Source: Leptospira mtsangambouensis
GTDB taxonomy: Bacteria > Spirochaetota > Leptospiria > Leptospirales > Leptospiraceae
Length of the DNA stretch: 64,000 nt
Assembly: GCF_004770475.1 (NCBI RefSeq)
Contig: NZ_RQHK01000017.1
Location: forward strand, 868,001-932,000
Direction: 5' to 3'
Positions within the stretch are counted from its first letter, which is position 1. Each line of letters begins with the position of its first letter. Below are positions 17,257 to 27,144 of the stretch, piece after piece. The notes beneath the pieces were generated by a model. The model ran no database searches. It was given only the letters and a program-made list of their open reading frames with translations, and had not been told where the DNA came from. Made by a program: the position numbers and the translations under genes.

Positions 17257-19119
17257 ATGTTACATTTTCTTAAAATTTTAATCGCTTCCCTTGTGTTTCT
17301 TTTTTTCTTCCAATGTTTAGGAAGTCGCCGACCTATTGTTCCATCCTATGTTGATCCGCAGGGAAGTTTGCGGGATGTCGCTGTTGGTAAAAAATATATG
17401 GTTTCTACGGGAAACCCACTCGCCACCAAAGCGGCCATCAAAGTTTTAGAAGATGGAGGGAATGCGATTGATGCAGCAGTTGCCGCATTGCTTGTGTTAA
17501 ATGTAACGAATGGTGAGGCTGCTAGTTTTCCATCCGTTGCTCCTACCTTGGTTTACGACCAAAAATCAGGACAAGTCAAAAGTTATATTGGAGCAGGAAC
17601 GGCTCCTAAAAAAGCAAACATAGAATGGTTTAAAGAAAAGGGTTATGATGTAATGCCAAAAAATTCTATTTTGGCTCAGTTGTTGCCTGCATCTCCTGAT
17701 GTCATCGTACGACTGTTACAAGATCATGGAACAAAATCTTTTTCTGAATTAGTAAAACCGGCAATTGCTGTTGCGGAAGAAGGATTTCCTGCCAACCGAA
17801 TCCTTGTCAAAAACTTAGATTTACCATTATACAAACGATTAGGTTTTACAATCATTATGCCTTATAATTCCGAAGTGTATCTTGAAAAAAAATGGTGGTA
17901 TGGAATTCGAGAAGGCGAGTTAACAAAACGTTTGGACCTTGCAAAAACTTGGAAGTCAATGGCAGACGAAGAAAATAGAATCCTCAAAAAAGGAAAAACC
18001 AGAAAACAAGCGTTAGAATCTGTAAGGGATTATTTTTATAAGGGACCAGTTGCCGATGCGATTGTCAAATTACATACGGAAAAAGGAGGACTCTTTACAA
18101 AAGAAGATTTGGCAAATTATACAGGCGGATGGGAAAAACCAATTTCCGGTGAGTATGGAGATTATCAAATTATATCCAACCAAACTTGGACCCAAGGACC
18201 CGTGGTTCCAATGGTTTTGCAACTGTTAGATGGTATAAACTTAAAATCGATGGGCCATAATTCACCTGAATACATTCATACAGTATCGCAAGCAATTGAA
18301 CTTGTTGTTTCTGATCGGGAAAGGTATTTTGGAGATCCCAAATTTGTGGATGTTCCGTTAGATGGATTACTTTCAAAAAAATATGCAGCGATACGACGAA
18401 AACTGATTCAAAAAGATGCCTTTGGTGCCACACCTCCCAGTGGAAACCCTTGGTTGTTTTCTTCTAAAAAACCTGTTTCTTTACAATCGACACCTAACGA
18501 AGTTAAGGATGTCTCAGTTGGAGAAATTAAATATGGAAAAGACACAACTTATTTGAGTATCATCGATGCTTCTGGAAATGCTGTTTCTCTTACTCCAAGT
18601 GATTTTCCTCAATCACCTATGGTTCCAGGAACTGGACTCACATTGGGTATACGGATGACTCAATTTCGTTTAGACCCCAATCATCCTTCTGCGCTAGCAC
18701 CTGGCAAACGACCAAGGATCACTCCTAATCCAGGAATGGTTTTAAAAAATGGTAAGTTATGGATGAGTTTTGGAACTCCAGGGGGAGATGTCCAAAGCCA
18801 AGCGATGATCCAATTCTTTTTGAATGTAATTGTTTTTGGAATGGATCCGCAAAAAGCAGTGGAAGCACCTAGATTTCGTTCGGTGAATTGGCCGGATAGT
18901 TTTTCTCCTCACGTTTACCGTCCAGGTGGAATTGAGTTAGAAGAATCTTTGTATGAAAAAGTTTCTGATTCATTAAAAGAAAAAGGATACAAAGTTTATA
19001 AAAAAGGACATTTGGATAATGATTTAGGTTCCGTATGTGCCGTGTTAAATGATGATAAAAATAGAAAACTCATTGGTGTGGCCGATCCAAGAGAAGAGTC
19101 CTGGGCAGAAGGAAAATAA
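17257..19119 (+). CDS. ggt: gamma-glutamyltransferase, lipoprotein form
   Basis: 620 residues. Lipobox-like FFFQC at about residue 21. Large-subunit landmarks: MVSTGNPLATKAAIKVLEDGG, NAIDAAVAALL. The nucleophile Thr is at the start of TTYLSIID near 430, where autoproteolysis would make the small subunit. PGGDVQSQAMIQ and the C-terminal EAPRFR follow. GGT cleaves the gamma-glutamyl bond of glutathione and similar compounds at the cell surface. The usual TTH at the nucleophile is TTY here. It is followed ten bases later by creB. Confidence 0.9.
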   Translation: MLHFLKILIASLVFLFFFQCLGSRRPIVPSYVDPQGSLRDVAVGKKYMVSTGNPLATKAAIKVLEDGGNAIDAAVAALLVLNVTNGEAASFPSVAPTLVYDQKSGQVKSYIGAGTAPKKANIEWFKEKGYDVMPKNSILAQLLPASPDVIVRLLQDHGTKSFSELVKPAIAVAEEGFPANRILVKNLDLPLYKRLGFTIIMPYNSEVYLEKKWWYGIREGELTKRLDLAKTWKSMADEENRILKKGKTRKQALESVRDYFYKGPVADAIVKLHTEKGGLFTKEDLANYTGGWEKPISGEYGDYQIISNQTWTQGPVVPMVLQLLDGINLKSMGHNSPEYIHTVSQAIELVVSDRERYFGDPKFVDVPLDGLLSKKYAAIRRKLIQKDAFGATPPSGNPWLFSSKKPVSLQSTPNEVKDVSVGEIKYGKDTTYLSIIDASGNAVSLTPSDFPQSPMVPGTGLTLGIRMTQFRLDPNHPSALAPGKRPRITPNPGMVLKNGKLWMSFGTPGGDVQSQAMIQFFLNVIVFGMDPQKAVEAPRFRSVNWPDSFSPHVYRPGGIELEESLYEKVSDSLKEKGYKVYKKGHLDNDLGSVCAVLNDDKNRKLIGVADPREESWAEGK

Positions 19120-19129
19120 TTTAGTTTCG

Positions 19130-19798
19130 ATGACAAATATACTTTTAATAGAGGATGAACCAGGAATTCAGGAAACCATTCAAATTTCATTAGAGTCTGA
19201 AGGATTTATCGTTTCTTTGGCCTCTACAGGAAAACAAGGAATTGAAAAAGTTTCACAGGATGTATCTTTGATCATTCTTGATGTCGGACTTCCTGATCAA
19301 AATGGATTTGAAGTATTAAAAGAAATTCGGAAAAAATATTTAACTCCCGTTATTTTTTTAACTGCTAGGAATACAGAAATTGATAAAGTTTTGGGGCTTG
19401 AGATTGGTGCAGATGATTACATTGTCAAACCATTTAGCCCCAGAGAACTTCTGGCAAGGATTCGTGCGATTTTAAGACGATCCACTCCAACACAAAGTTT
19501 AGAAGATCACAAACTTAGAATTTCTCTGGATAAAAAGTTGGTTTATTTCAACGGTTATCACTTAAATTTATCTCCTTATGAATACAAAACGATGGAACTG
19601 TTTTTTAAATGGCCAGGTAGGATTTTCACAAGAGAAGAAATTATGGACAGTGTTTGGACAGAACCAGAAGATAGTTTCGACCGCGCTGTTGATACTGTGA
19701 TTAAAAACATCCGTGCCAGGTTCAAAGAAATAGAACCAGACTTCGACCCCATTGAAACAAGAAGGGGACAAGGATATGGATTGAAGGAAAAAATATGA
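19130..19798 (+). CDS. creB: response regulator, CreB/OmpR type
   Basis: 222 residues from ATG 19130, the start that opens the receiver domain with MTNILLIEDEPGI. Acid pocket EDE, phosphoacceptor Asp in LIILDVGLPDQ (about 51), conserved Lys in DDYIVKPFSP (about 101), and a winged-helix DNA-binding domain at 125-220. It is coupled by an ATGA overlap to the original start of the downstream kinase and followed by creD, so it is named creB by context. CreBC governs creD and envelope-related genes in enterobacteria. Confidence 0.85.
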   Translation: MTNILLIEDEPGIQETIQISLESEGFIVSLASTGKQGIEKVSQDVSLIILDVGLPDQNGFEVLKEIRKKYLTPVIFLTARNTEIDKVLGLEIGADDYIVKPFSPRELLARIRAILRRSTPTQSLEDHKLRISLDKKLVYFNGYHLNLSPYEYKTMELFFKWPGRIFTREEIMDSVWTEPEDSFDRAVDTVIKNIRARFKEIEPDFDPIETRRGQGYGLKEKI

Positions 19799-19895
19799 AC
19801 CTTTGGATTCGCATCATCATTAGTTTTTTTTTATCTTAAGTATTGGTTTTTATTATTTAATCGATAAAACGGAAGAATCCATTCGGCCTCGATAT
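19795..19895 (+). pseudogene. frameshifted 5' end of the creC kinase
   Basis: ATG 19795 overlaps the creB stop as ATGA, the normal coupled start. The frame reads MNLWIRIIISFFLS and stops at TAA just after a run of nine T (19824-19832). With ten T the frame would continue as SFFFILSIGFYYLIDKTEES and join the kinase reading frame at 19896 without a break. The lost part is the first membrane helix. This could be a real deletion, slippage-based switching, or a homopolymer sequencing error. Confidence 0.8.
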
Positions 19896-21242
19896 ATGGA
19901 GACGGTCGAAGAATCTTTGAACGATACAGCACATATTTTGTCCGCCATTGTCGAAGAACGATTGGAACAAAATCCAAAAGACGTTTATCATTTTAAGATA
20001 TTCCTTCATACTCTGTTCTCTCCCGTATTTGAAAATACAAACAAACGTTCGTTTGAAGCAAAAATTTACTCGTTATTAAAAACCAATACAGACATCCAAC
20101 TTTATATCACCGATAAAAATGGGATTGTGATTTTTGACTCTGAATCCTATCGGGAAGGTCTCGACTATTCAAAGTTCAATGATGTTTATTTGACTCTTCA
20201 AGGTAAATATGGAGCAAGATCCAGTAAGTTACTAGACACAGAAGGAGAAGGAGCTTTGTTTGTGGCTTCCCCGATCCGATTCAAAAATCAAATGATTGGG
20301 GTTCTTACTGTCATCAAACCAAAAACTGGTGTGATTCCATTCATTGATGAGGCCAAAAAAAAGTTTTGGCGTATATCTTTACTGGTTGCTTCTGCCATTG
20401 CCATTCTCTTTAGTTTACTCGCTTATTTGAGTTTTCGTCCTATTTTGCGTTTGTCTCAGTATGTAAGTTCTTTACGAAAAAAAGAAAAGGTTGTGTTTCC
20501 AAAAATAGGAATTCGTGAGCTGAATGAACTGGGCAAAGAAGTTGATTTGTTGGTCGAAGAGATTGAAGGCAAAAAATATATAGAATCTTATGTACAAACC
20601 CTTACACATGAGATCAAAAGTCCTCTTTCTTCCATTTTGGCATCTGTTGAACTTTTACAATCTCATCCGAATGAATCAGATCGTTTGACAAAAAACATCC
20701 ACGAAGAAGCAAAACGAATTCAAAAACTCATTGAACAAATGTTAGAACTTTCTTCCTTAGAAGGCAAAAAAACAATTACAATGGACGATAGAGTGTTGTT
20801 ATATGATCTCGTGTTGGAAGTGATTGCCAATTTCAAATCCGAACTAGAATGGAAATCCATTCAGATTATTACCGAATGTAAAAATAAACTTTTGGAAATG
20901 TTTGGGAATCGTAACTATTTGTCTTTAAGCATTGAAAACTTAATCAGAAACTCAATCGACTTTGCCAATAAAAACGATACCATTCACATTCGAATTGAGG
21001 AAAATCCGGACTATTCTGTCGATTTTTCTATAATGGATGAAGGACATTCCATTCCTGATTTTGCTTTGGATCGAATCACAGAAAAGTTTTATTCCTTACC
21101 TCGTCCCACAAACAATCGAAAGAGTTCTGGTTTAGGGCTTAGCATTGTTAGCCAAATTGTAGATTTACATGGTGGAAAATTGAAGGTCCAGAACCGAAGT
21201 CCTCGTGGTGTGGAAGTTTCGATTCAGTTTCCAAAAAAATAG
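19896..21242 (+). CDS. creC: sensor histidine kinase CreC-like, N-terminally truncated
   Basis: 448 residues from the first ATG available in this frame. Extracytoplasmic sensor region (about 20-150), membrane helix (about 160-182), HisKA with phosphorylated His in THEIKSPLSSIL (about 244), N box ENLIRNSIDFA, and G boxes MDEGHSIPDFA and SSGLGLSIV. The first membrane helix that should precede METVEESLND is out of frame upstream, so as written the sensor domain would lack its export signal. Lies between creB and creD. Confidence 0.85.
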   Translation: METVEESLNDTAHILSAIVEERLEQNPKDVYHFKIFLHTLFSPVFENTNKRSFEAKIYSLLKTNTDIQLYITDKNGIVIFDSESYREGLDYSKFNDVYLTLQGKYGARSSKLLDTEGEGALFVASPIRFKNQMIGVLTVIKPKTGVIPFIDEAKKKFWRISLLVASAIAILFSLLAYLSFRPILRLSQYVSSLRKKEKVVFPKIGIRELNELGKEVDLLVEEIEGKKYIESYVQTLTHEIKSPLSSILASVELLQSHPNESDRLTKNIHEEAKRIQKLIEQMLELSSLEGKKTITMDDRVLLYDLVLEVIANFKSELEWKSIQIITECKNKLLEMFGNRNYLSLSIENLIRNSIDFANKNDTIHIRIEENPDYSVDFSIMDEGHSIPDFALDRITEKFYSLPRPTNNRKSSGLGLSIVSQIVDLHGGKLKVQNRSPRGVEVSIQFPKK

Positions 21243-21315
21243 ATCCTCACAGAATCCTCACATTTCGATCATAAAAGACTCACGAAAATACCTTATCTTA
21301 AAGATAGGAGTTTTT

Positions 21316-22644
21316 ATGAGTAAACTACAAACATCTGTTAATCTTCGTTTGGCCATTCTGGGTGGGATGGTTTTATTGTTTATCATTCCACTGGTGATGA
21401 TAGGTTCTTTGATAGAAGAAAGAAGTGCATCTAGAAACCAAGCCGTCGTTGAGGTTGGTGAAAAATGGGGAACTAGTCAAACCATCGTGGGGCCTATTCT
21501 TATGGTTCCTTATAATGTAAGGATTCCAAAATCAGGTTCCACAAAGGAAAAAGATAAATGGGATTACATTACAGATTATGCATATTTTTTACCAGATGAG
21601 TTAGATTCAGTTGTAGAGATGAAAACTGAACTTCGTAAAAGAAGTATCTACGAAATTCCATTGTACACAAGTAAGATGAAACTTTCTGGCAAATTTTCAC
21701 CAATGTATTCTTCCGATTTTCCTTTAGATACAACATACATTTATTGGGAGGATGCTCGGATCATTCTATCTGTGTCTGATTTAAAAGGACTGGGCGGTGA
21801 AATGAAATTGTTGTGGGCAGGAAAAGAAAAAAAGTTTCTACCTGGAACCAGATCTTCTTATCTACATTCAGGTCTCAATGCATCTGCAAACATTTCCGAA
21901 GCAGGAAATTTTATCCCCTTTGAAATCCAATTAGAAATTAAAGGATCTGAAACATTTTCAGTTGTTCCGATTGGAAAAAAATCTAAATTAGTAATGAGTT
22001 CTGATTGGAGAGATCCTTCTTTTAATGGAAATTTTTTACCAAAAGATCGTTCGATCCAAGATGATGGATTTTCTGCGGTATGGGAGTCATCTTACTTTGC
22101 AAGATCATATCCACAAGTGATCCATTCAATGGATGAATCTGTGCTAAATGCAATATTAAATTCTGCTTATGGTGTGAATTTGGTCATCCCAGTCGACCAT
22201 TATTTAAAAATGGAAAGATCAGTTAAGTATGGTTTACTTTTTATTGTCACAAGTTTTGCCTTATTTTTTCTAATGGAAGTGTTTGGTGGGATTTTGTTAC
22301 ATCCCATCCAATACATTTTGATTGGATCAGCTATGGTATTGTTTTATATATTAAACCTATCTTTTTCAGAGCACTTTGGATTTTTGCCAGCATATATTTT
22401 ATCCAGTTTGGCTGTGACAGGACTCATTGGATACTATGCCATTAGTGTTTTAAAAAACAAAAAGAAAGGGCTGATCACTGCTTCTTATTATTTTGTTTTG
22501 TATTCCTTTCTGTATGTGATTTTGGCTTCTGAAGACCAGGCTTTACTTCTAGGATCATTGGCACTGTTTTTGGTTCTTTCCGCCGTGATGCATTTCACTC
22601 GCAAGGTGGATTGGTATCAGTTTGGGGTTAAAAAGGAAAGTTAA
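21316..22644 (+). CDS. creD: CreD-like inner-membrane protein
   Basis: 442 residues from ATG 21316, which has AGGAG five bases upstream. TM1 (about 10-30) is followed by the family motif LIEERSASRNQAVVEV and WGTSQTIVGPILMVPY, a large periplasmic domain, and five or six C-terminal helices from about residue 305. This is the CreD (Cet) family, an envelope protein induced by CreBC. A strong terminator follows at 22711. Confidence 0.92.
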   Translation: MSKLQTSVNLRLAILGGMVLLFIIPLVMIGSLIEERSASRNQAVVEVGEKWGTSQTIVGPILMVPYNVRIPKSGSTKEKDKWDYITDYAYFLPDELDSVVEMKTELRKRSIYEIPLYTSKMKLSGKFSPMYSSDFPLDTTYIYWEDARIILSVSDLKGLGGEMKLLWAGKEKKFLPGTRSSYLHSGLNASANISEAGNFIPFEIQLEIKGSETFSVVPIGKKSKLVMSSDWRDPSFNGNFLPKDRSIQDDGFSAVWESSYFARSYPQVIHSMDESVLNAILNSAYGVNLVIPVDHYLKMERSVKYGLLFIVTSFALFFLMEVFGGILLHPIQYILIGSAMVLFYILNLSFSEHFGFLPAYILSSLAVTGLIGYYAISVLKNKKKGLITASYYFVLYSFLYVILASEDQALLLGSLALFLVLSAVMHFTRKVDWYQFGVKKES

Positions 22645-22710
22645 TTGAAAACGAACTTACAGAAGAAAGTAAAATCGAAATGTTCTTAAAATTTAACGAG
22701 TGAAGAAAGG

Positions 22711-22747
22711 AACCTAACAGGAGAAATATTTCCTGTTAGGTTTTTTT
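22711..22747. terminator. rho-independent terminator between creD and the barrel gene
   Basis: AACCTAACAGGA and TCCTGTTAGGTT pair perfectly over 12 bp with an 8-base loop, followed by a T run. It serves creD on the plus strand and may also serve the convergent gene ending at 22754. Confidence 0.85.
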
Positions 22748-22753
22748 GAAATT

Positions 22754-23752
22754 TTATTCTCCAAAACTTTTGGAAAATTCAAGTGTGAAGTTGAGAGCAG
22801 TGAAATCAAATTTTGTTGTTTGAGATCCGTCCCAAGCAGAATACAGTAGGGTCGCAGTCGGTGAGTTTCCTAAAGTCAGGTAATTTTGGTATTTTACCCT
22901 CATACTTTCTTTGGAGTATCCCCATTTCGCAGCAAACCAAGAAGAAAATCGAAAGACAAAGTCAATTGATTGTCTTGTACCTGTGTAAGTTGCATCCCCA
23001 CCAGAATAACCGAAAGTAGCAACTCCAAGACCAGCGACAGTTGCTGCAGCAAATCCTACTTTTGAATCGTTACCTTTTAGGTTATAGAACTGTTGGCCCA
23101 AGTGAATTTCAAACCATCGCAATGGCTTAATTTCTAAATGGATACCGGGTACGATACCAGTGAAATTTAGTTTTGCCTCGCGATCGTGAAATTGTAGGTA
23201 AGAGATACCCATAATGGATCCAGCGAAAGGTGGAATGTATTCATACGAGATACCTCCACTATTTGTCATTTGATTGATACTTGTTCTCCTTAAGCTGGCT
23301 CCAATACTAAAATGTGGATTCAAAGGATGGAAGTAGGCCAATCCAAAACTCTTTTTGTTTTCGGTGAATTGCGCAAGATAAGGATCATCTTGTTTCTTAT
23401 CATTTACCAACACCCTAGATTCGTAAAAAATACGAAACTTATCTTGGTAACGATACTCTAATTCTCGAGTATTTGCGCTACCATCGTATTTCGGCATTTG
23501 TTGGGTATACATAAGTAAATCATACATCGTTGCACCGTTGAATAACATAAATGAAACGTCTGAATTTCTTAAGTAATCCTTTTCTGGAATGTAAAGACCA
23601 CCTGCACTTCCAGTGGAGCGTAAGTACACTCGGTGTTTGTCTGGTTGTCTTACTTCCGGCAATTCGTGAGTGGAGTCATAGTCTTTGGCAAGTAAACTTC
23701 CAAAAGATAAAAACACCACCCCCAATATTAGAATGATTTTGTTATGGGACAC
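22754..23752 (-). CDS. predicted outer-membrane beta-barrel protein
   Basis: 332 residues with a cleavable signal peptide (about 1-22, ending SLLA). Amphipathic beta-strand pattern follows (SIGASLRRTSINQM, GISYEYIPPF, FEIHLGQQFYNL) with the last strand LNFTLEFSKSFGE. I do not recognise a named family. It is the last gene of a minus-strand group with three TRL-like lipoproteins, three bases from the nearest, so they probably share a transcript. Confidence 0.7.
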   Translation of the reverse strand: MSHNKIILILGVVFLSFGSLLAKDYDSTHELPEVRQPDKHRVYLRSTGSAGGLYIPEKDYLRNSDVSFMLFNGATMYDLLMYTQQMPKYDGSANTRELEYRYQDKFRIFYESRVLVNDKKQDDPYLAQFTENKKSFGLAYFHPLNPHFSIGASLRRTSINQMTNSGGISYEYIPPFAGSIMGISYLQFHDREAKLNFTGIVPGIHLEIKPLRWFEIHLGQQFYNLKGNDSKVGFAAATVAGLGVATFGYSGGDATYTGTRQSIDFVFRFSSWFAAKWGYSKESMRVKYQNYLTLGNSPTATLLYSAWDGSQTTKFDFTALNFTLEFSKSFGE

Positions 23753-23755
23753 GGT

Positions 23756-24091
23756 CTATTCCCCCCAAACAACTACACATTCGCGATAAAAGAGTCCGAA
23801 TGGCAAAATCGTTAATGATTCTCTATCAACGACAGCTATCTTTTTGATCCCTGCATATTGTGCTGCTTCTTCGATGGAGTTACCCGCACCATAATAGAAA
23901 ATATTTACGGATAAACCTGATAAACTGCAAGACTTTCCTGATTTTTCCACTTTAGCAGACGTTACCATATTACCAACAGCATCCCCGTTTAGATGTTGGG
24001 TGGTGTTGGAAAAAAGATACGCTGGAAGTGGAGTGGTCACACAGTTTGTAAAAAGGGCCAAACTAAAAATTGAAAGTAAAAGGTATTTCAT
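23756..24091 (-). CDS. TRL-like family lipoprotein (third copy)
   Basis: 111 residues. Signal peptide with lipobox LFTNC, then the TRL-like core: FSNTTQHLNGDA, GKSCSLSGLSVNIFYYGAGN, SIEEAAQYAGIKKIAVVD and a closing ECVVVWGE. TRL-like proteins (PF13146) are small lipoproteins, common in Leptospira, of unknown function. It is the most divergent of the three tandem copies, with YYGAGN in place of the usual FGD turn. Confidence 0.85.
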   Translation of the reverse strand: MKYLLLSIFSLALFTNCVTTPLPAYLFSNTTQHLNGDAVGNMVTSAKVEKSGKSCSLSGLSVNIFYYGAGNSIEEAAQYAGIKKIAVVDRESLTILPFGLFYRECVVVWGE

Positions 24092-24093
24092 GA

Positions 24094-24411
24094 TTATTCT
24101 CCAGATACAATTGTACAGTAGTTACGGAATAAACCGGTAAAGACAGATAAAGAAGAGTGGTCGATGGTTGCAATTTTGCTGATTCCGTTTTTGTTTGCGA
24201 CAGATCCTGCACCTGCATCACCAACGCTAAAAAGATAAAGGATAGTAAACTGGCATCCTTTTCCTTCTTTTGATGACTTTACATTGTTTTCTGGGTTAAA
24301 CGTACCCGCAAATTTAGTTGAATTAAAAAGTAGTCCATGTGTTGGCCCAATAGCACAATTTGCGAATAAAAATACACTTAATAGAGAGATAAATACTAAT
24401 TTCATTTTCAT
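24094..24411 (-). CDS. TRL-like family lipoprotein (second copy)
   Basis: 105 residues. Lipobox LFANC, then LFNSTKFAG, GKGCQFTILYLFSVGDAGAG, NKNGISKIATIDHSSL and YCTIVSGE, the full TRL-like pattern. It lies two bases before the third copy and 13 after the first. Function unknown. Confidence 0.88.
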   Translation of the reverse strand: MKMKLVFISLLSVFLFANCAIGPTHGLLFNSTKFAGTFNPENNVKSSKEGKGCQFTILYLFSVGDAGAGSVANKNGISKIATIDHSSLSVFTGLFRNYCTIVSGE

Positions 24412-24424
24412 TGTTGAACTCCGT

Positions 24425-24811
24425 TTATGATCCTTTCACAATTACACAAACTCTATGGTAAACATAACCTAAGATTCCGAGTTGTTCATAATCCAAATAG
24501 GCAACTTTTGTGATGTTTCCATTTTTCTTTGCTGTTTCGATAGATGAATCACCGAATGAAAACAAGTAGAGAACGGAATGGCTACAACCTCTTCCTTCAG
24601 AAGTTCCTTCTGCGTTGAGTCCGAGTGGTCCAGGAACATAGGTTTTGTGGAAGAAAAGCCCACCTTTGGAAAGAGTGGAAGCTGTTGCGTATTCCCTAGT
24701 TGGGTTGGTGTTAGCACTTGGCACATAACTAGCGTGGAACGATGTACCAGAGCAGTTTTGTGTTAGTAATATGAATGTGAGTGAGATGCCAAAGAAAATG
24801 CTCTTTTTCAC
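24425..24811 (-). CDS. TRL-like family lipoprotein (first copy)
   Basis: 128 residues. Lipobox LTQNC, longer N-terminal segment SFHASYVPSANTNP, then GRGCSHSVLYLFSFGDSSIE, KKNGNITKVAYLDYEQL and VCVIVKGS. First gene of the TRL-barrel operon. AGGAGA precedes the ATG and a good promoter lies at 24839-24867. Confidence 0.88.
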   Translation of the reverse strand: MKKSIFFGISLTFILLTQNCSGTSFHASYVPSANTNPTREYATASTLSKGGLFFHKTYVPGPLGLNAEGTSEGRGCSHSVLYLFSFGDSSIETAKKNGNITKVAYLDYEQLGILGYVYHRVCVIVKGS

Positions 24812-24838
24812 ATGATTCTCCTGATCATTTTTTTGACA

Positions 24839-24867
24839 GTTATCGTTTGACTTCTGTTTTGTGTCAA
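24839..24867 (-). promoter_or_regulatory. sigma70-type promoter of the TRL operon
   Basis: On the minus strand TTGACA (24867-24862) and GATAAC (24844-24839) are 17 bases apart, 28 bases upstream of the first TRL gene. Confidence 0.45.
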
Positions 24868-25447
24868 TCTAGTTGGAAAATTTAGAGGAAATACTAACGG
24901 GCGATTCGTGGTCTTGTAGCGGAAAACCAGTATCTTTTAATGATATGTTATTTGAATGTGTTCTTTTCAACCTAATAAGTGTCTTGTGGGGAAAGGTTTA
25001 TTGCACCTTGATGATTTTTTTCTAAAAATTTATCCAAAAACCTGAAATGCAAAATCTGAATTTATAACGGAGAGGATGAGGTCATTAACCCAAGCCGGAA
25101 GATTGGCGGATCCAAACCGGGTTCTGATATTTTTTTAAAAAACAAACTCGGAAAAATTTTCTAAGTTCTTTTGAAGCATTCTAAACGATTCTTTCGTCTC
25201 CCTGGGAAAAAAATGAAATACTTTCAGATTCAGTTCGTCTCATTCCAATGAGGTGAACTAGGTTCAGGATATACACGCAATGGAATGAAAGTTGGTTCTG
25301 TTCTCCCTTCGGAATTGGCCCCTGTTAGGATTTTTTGGACAAACCTTAGGTCTTGCGGACCTCTGTTGGGTTTTAGGACGTTTCTTGCCAATAGATTCCA
25401 TTTCTAAAGTATGACTAAATCTATTTCCTTTCTAAAGAAGGTACAGT
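24868..25447. other. intergenic stretch without recognised genes
   Basis: About 580 bases separate the TRL operon promoter from the chemoreceptor. I see no open frame with coding character, no RNA gene and no clear repeat. It presumably holds the chemoreceptor promoter. Confidence 0.4.
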
Positions 25448-27001
25448 TTGTTTGCTAAATTTTTTGCCCCAAAGAAAGCCATGACGATTTCCGATGACCT
25501 CTTCACGGAAGTGATGTTACGAAACAACAAACGGATGTTTCTTTCGTTTCTGTCGATCCTTGCACTCGCCAATGTTGCAACACTTTCCATTAAACTTGCA
25601 GGGAAAGGTTCCGATTATCTGACATATCAGAGTATCCTCATTGAGTTTGTTCTTGCTACTTCTATATTGGTTTTTGGTTTTTTACTCTCTTCCAAATTAA
25701 AAACACACTGGTCTTCTAGTTATATATCCATCACAGGGGTTACACTTTGTTTGTTGGTATTTCAATATGAAATTTATGGAGCAACTGAGCTTGCTGCTAC
25801 GTTTTATATTTCTTTTGTTTTAAGTGTATTGTACTTCAATCGTAATGCATCTATATATAACTTTATTTTGATTATTATATCTGAAGTTGTTTTGTTCGCT
25901 TTGCGACCTGAGTTGATTCCTGGTGGGCCCAAGAGTAATATCATTGTAAGGTTTTTGATTTTTGTTTGGGTTGGGATTGGTGCTACTGTTGGGGCAACAG
26001 CAACAAGGACTCTGCTAAATTTGGCAGTTGAGAAACAAAAAGAAGCCAAAAAAGCTTTAGACAATTTGTTACATATGGCAAAAACCATTTTGAACACAAT
26101 TGATATGATGAAACAACAAATTAAAAACCAAGATACAATTTCAGAAGAGCTAAAACTAATTTCGGAACATCAGGCTACTTCTCTTTCTGAAATTTCAACT
26201 TCTTTGCAAGAATTATCTTCTAAAGCAGATTCCAATAATAAAATCGCAAAATCATTGTATCATGAATCAGAAACTTCCATTCAATCAGTGAATGATCTAA
26301 AAGCGATAAATGAAACGGTACAAACTGGAACTGGTAGGATTTATAAAAACTTAGATGTTGTATTAGGTTATTCGACTGATACTTCGGAACACATTCATCT
26401 TTCGATCAATAAGTTCAATATCCTTCAGGAAAAAAGTACAGAGATTTCTGATTTTGTCTCTGTGATCAATGACATCGCCGACAAAGTAAATTTATTATCG
26501 TTAAATGCTGCTATTGAAGCAGCAAGAGCTGGTGAACATGGCCGAGGTTTTGCTGTTGTTGCCGAAGAAATATCAAAGTTAGCTGATGCGACGACTAGAA
26601 ACTCCAAAGAAATTTCTAAGATCATCCAAGAGAACCTTTCATTGATTGGTGAAAGTAGTGAACTGATCAACAGGTCTTCGGAAATGATGGGAAAGTTGGA
26701 TACAGCCATTGGTATCATTAAAAATGAAATCACGGGAGTGGGTACAAAGATTGTAGAAATTGACAAAGCAATTGAAACCATTGACAACCTCAATACCAGG
26801 ATTTACGAAACAAGCAAAACCATCGAAAATTCTACGAACTTCCAAAAGATTGCGACCGAAGAATCGACAAAAATCACCGCTAGTATTTCTGAATATGCGG
26901 ACAACATAGTCGAAATATCCAAACAAATATCAGAAAGTAGTAAATCTACCGGAGGGATCATTGTTCAGCTGGATGCGATGGCAAAAGAAATGACGAATTA
27001 G
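25448..27001 (+). CDS. methyl-accepting chemotaxis protein with membrane-embedded N-terminus
   Basis: 517 residues from TTG 25448 (AGAAGG upstream); ATG 25481 is the alternative. Five or six closely spaced membrane helices (about 30-195) with almost no periplasmic domain, a short coiled coil, and a signalling domain with tip [20 protein letters not shown] near 350. No HAMP is evident. The layout matches the receptor at 54575, so these two form a subfamily that may sense membrane or energy state. Confidence 0.92.
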   Translation: MFAKFFAPKKAMTISDDLFTEVMLRNNKRMFLSFLSILALANVATLSIKLAGKGSDYLTYQSILIEFVLATSILVFGFLLSSKLKTHWSSSYISITGVTLCLLVFQYEIYGATELAATFYISFVLSVLYFNRNASIYNFILIIISEVVLFALRPELIPGGPKSNIIVRFLIFVWVGIGATVGATATRTLLNLAVEKQKEAKKALDNLLHMAKTILNTIDMMKQQIKNQDTISEELKLISEHQATSLSEISTSLQELSSKADSNNKIAKSLYHESETSIQSVNDLKAINETVQTGTGRIYKNLDVVLGYSTDTSEHIHLSINKFNILQEKSTEISDFVSVINDIADKVNLLSLNAAIEAARAGEHGRGFAVVAEEISKLADATTRNSKEISKIIQENLSLIGESSELINRSSEMMGKLDTAIGIIKNEITGVGTKIVEIDKAIETIDNLNTRIYETSKTIENSTNFQKIATEESTKITASISEYADNIVEISKQISESSKSTGGIIVQLDAMAKEMTN

Positions 27002-27144
27002 CAATCATTTTGTCCGGAACTCCTCCTTTTCGTCGGAATGGGGGTGGAGCTGAACCGACTCCAAAAAGTGAGTGGAAATTCATTTTTTGTTGACTGATTC
27101 TTTTGCGCAGGTAGCGTCCATGGTTTGTGTACAAACACAGACCT

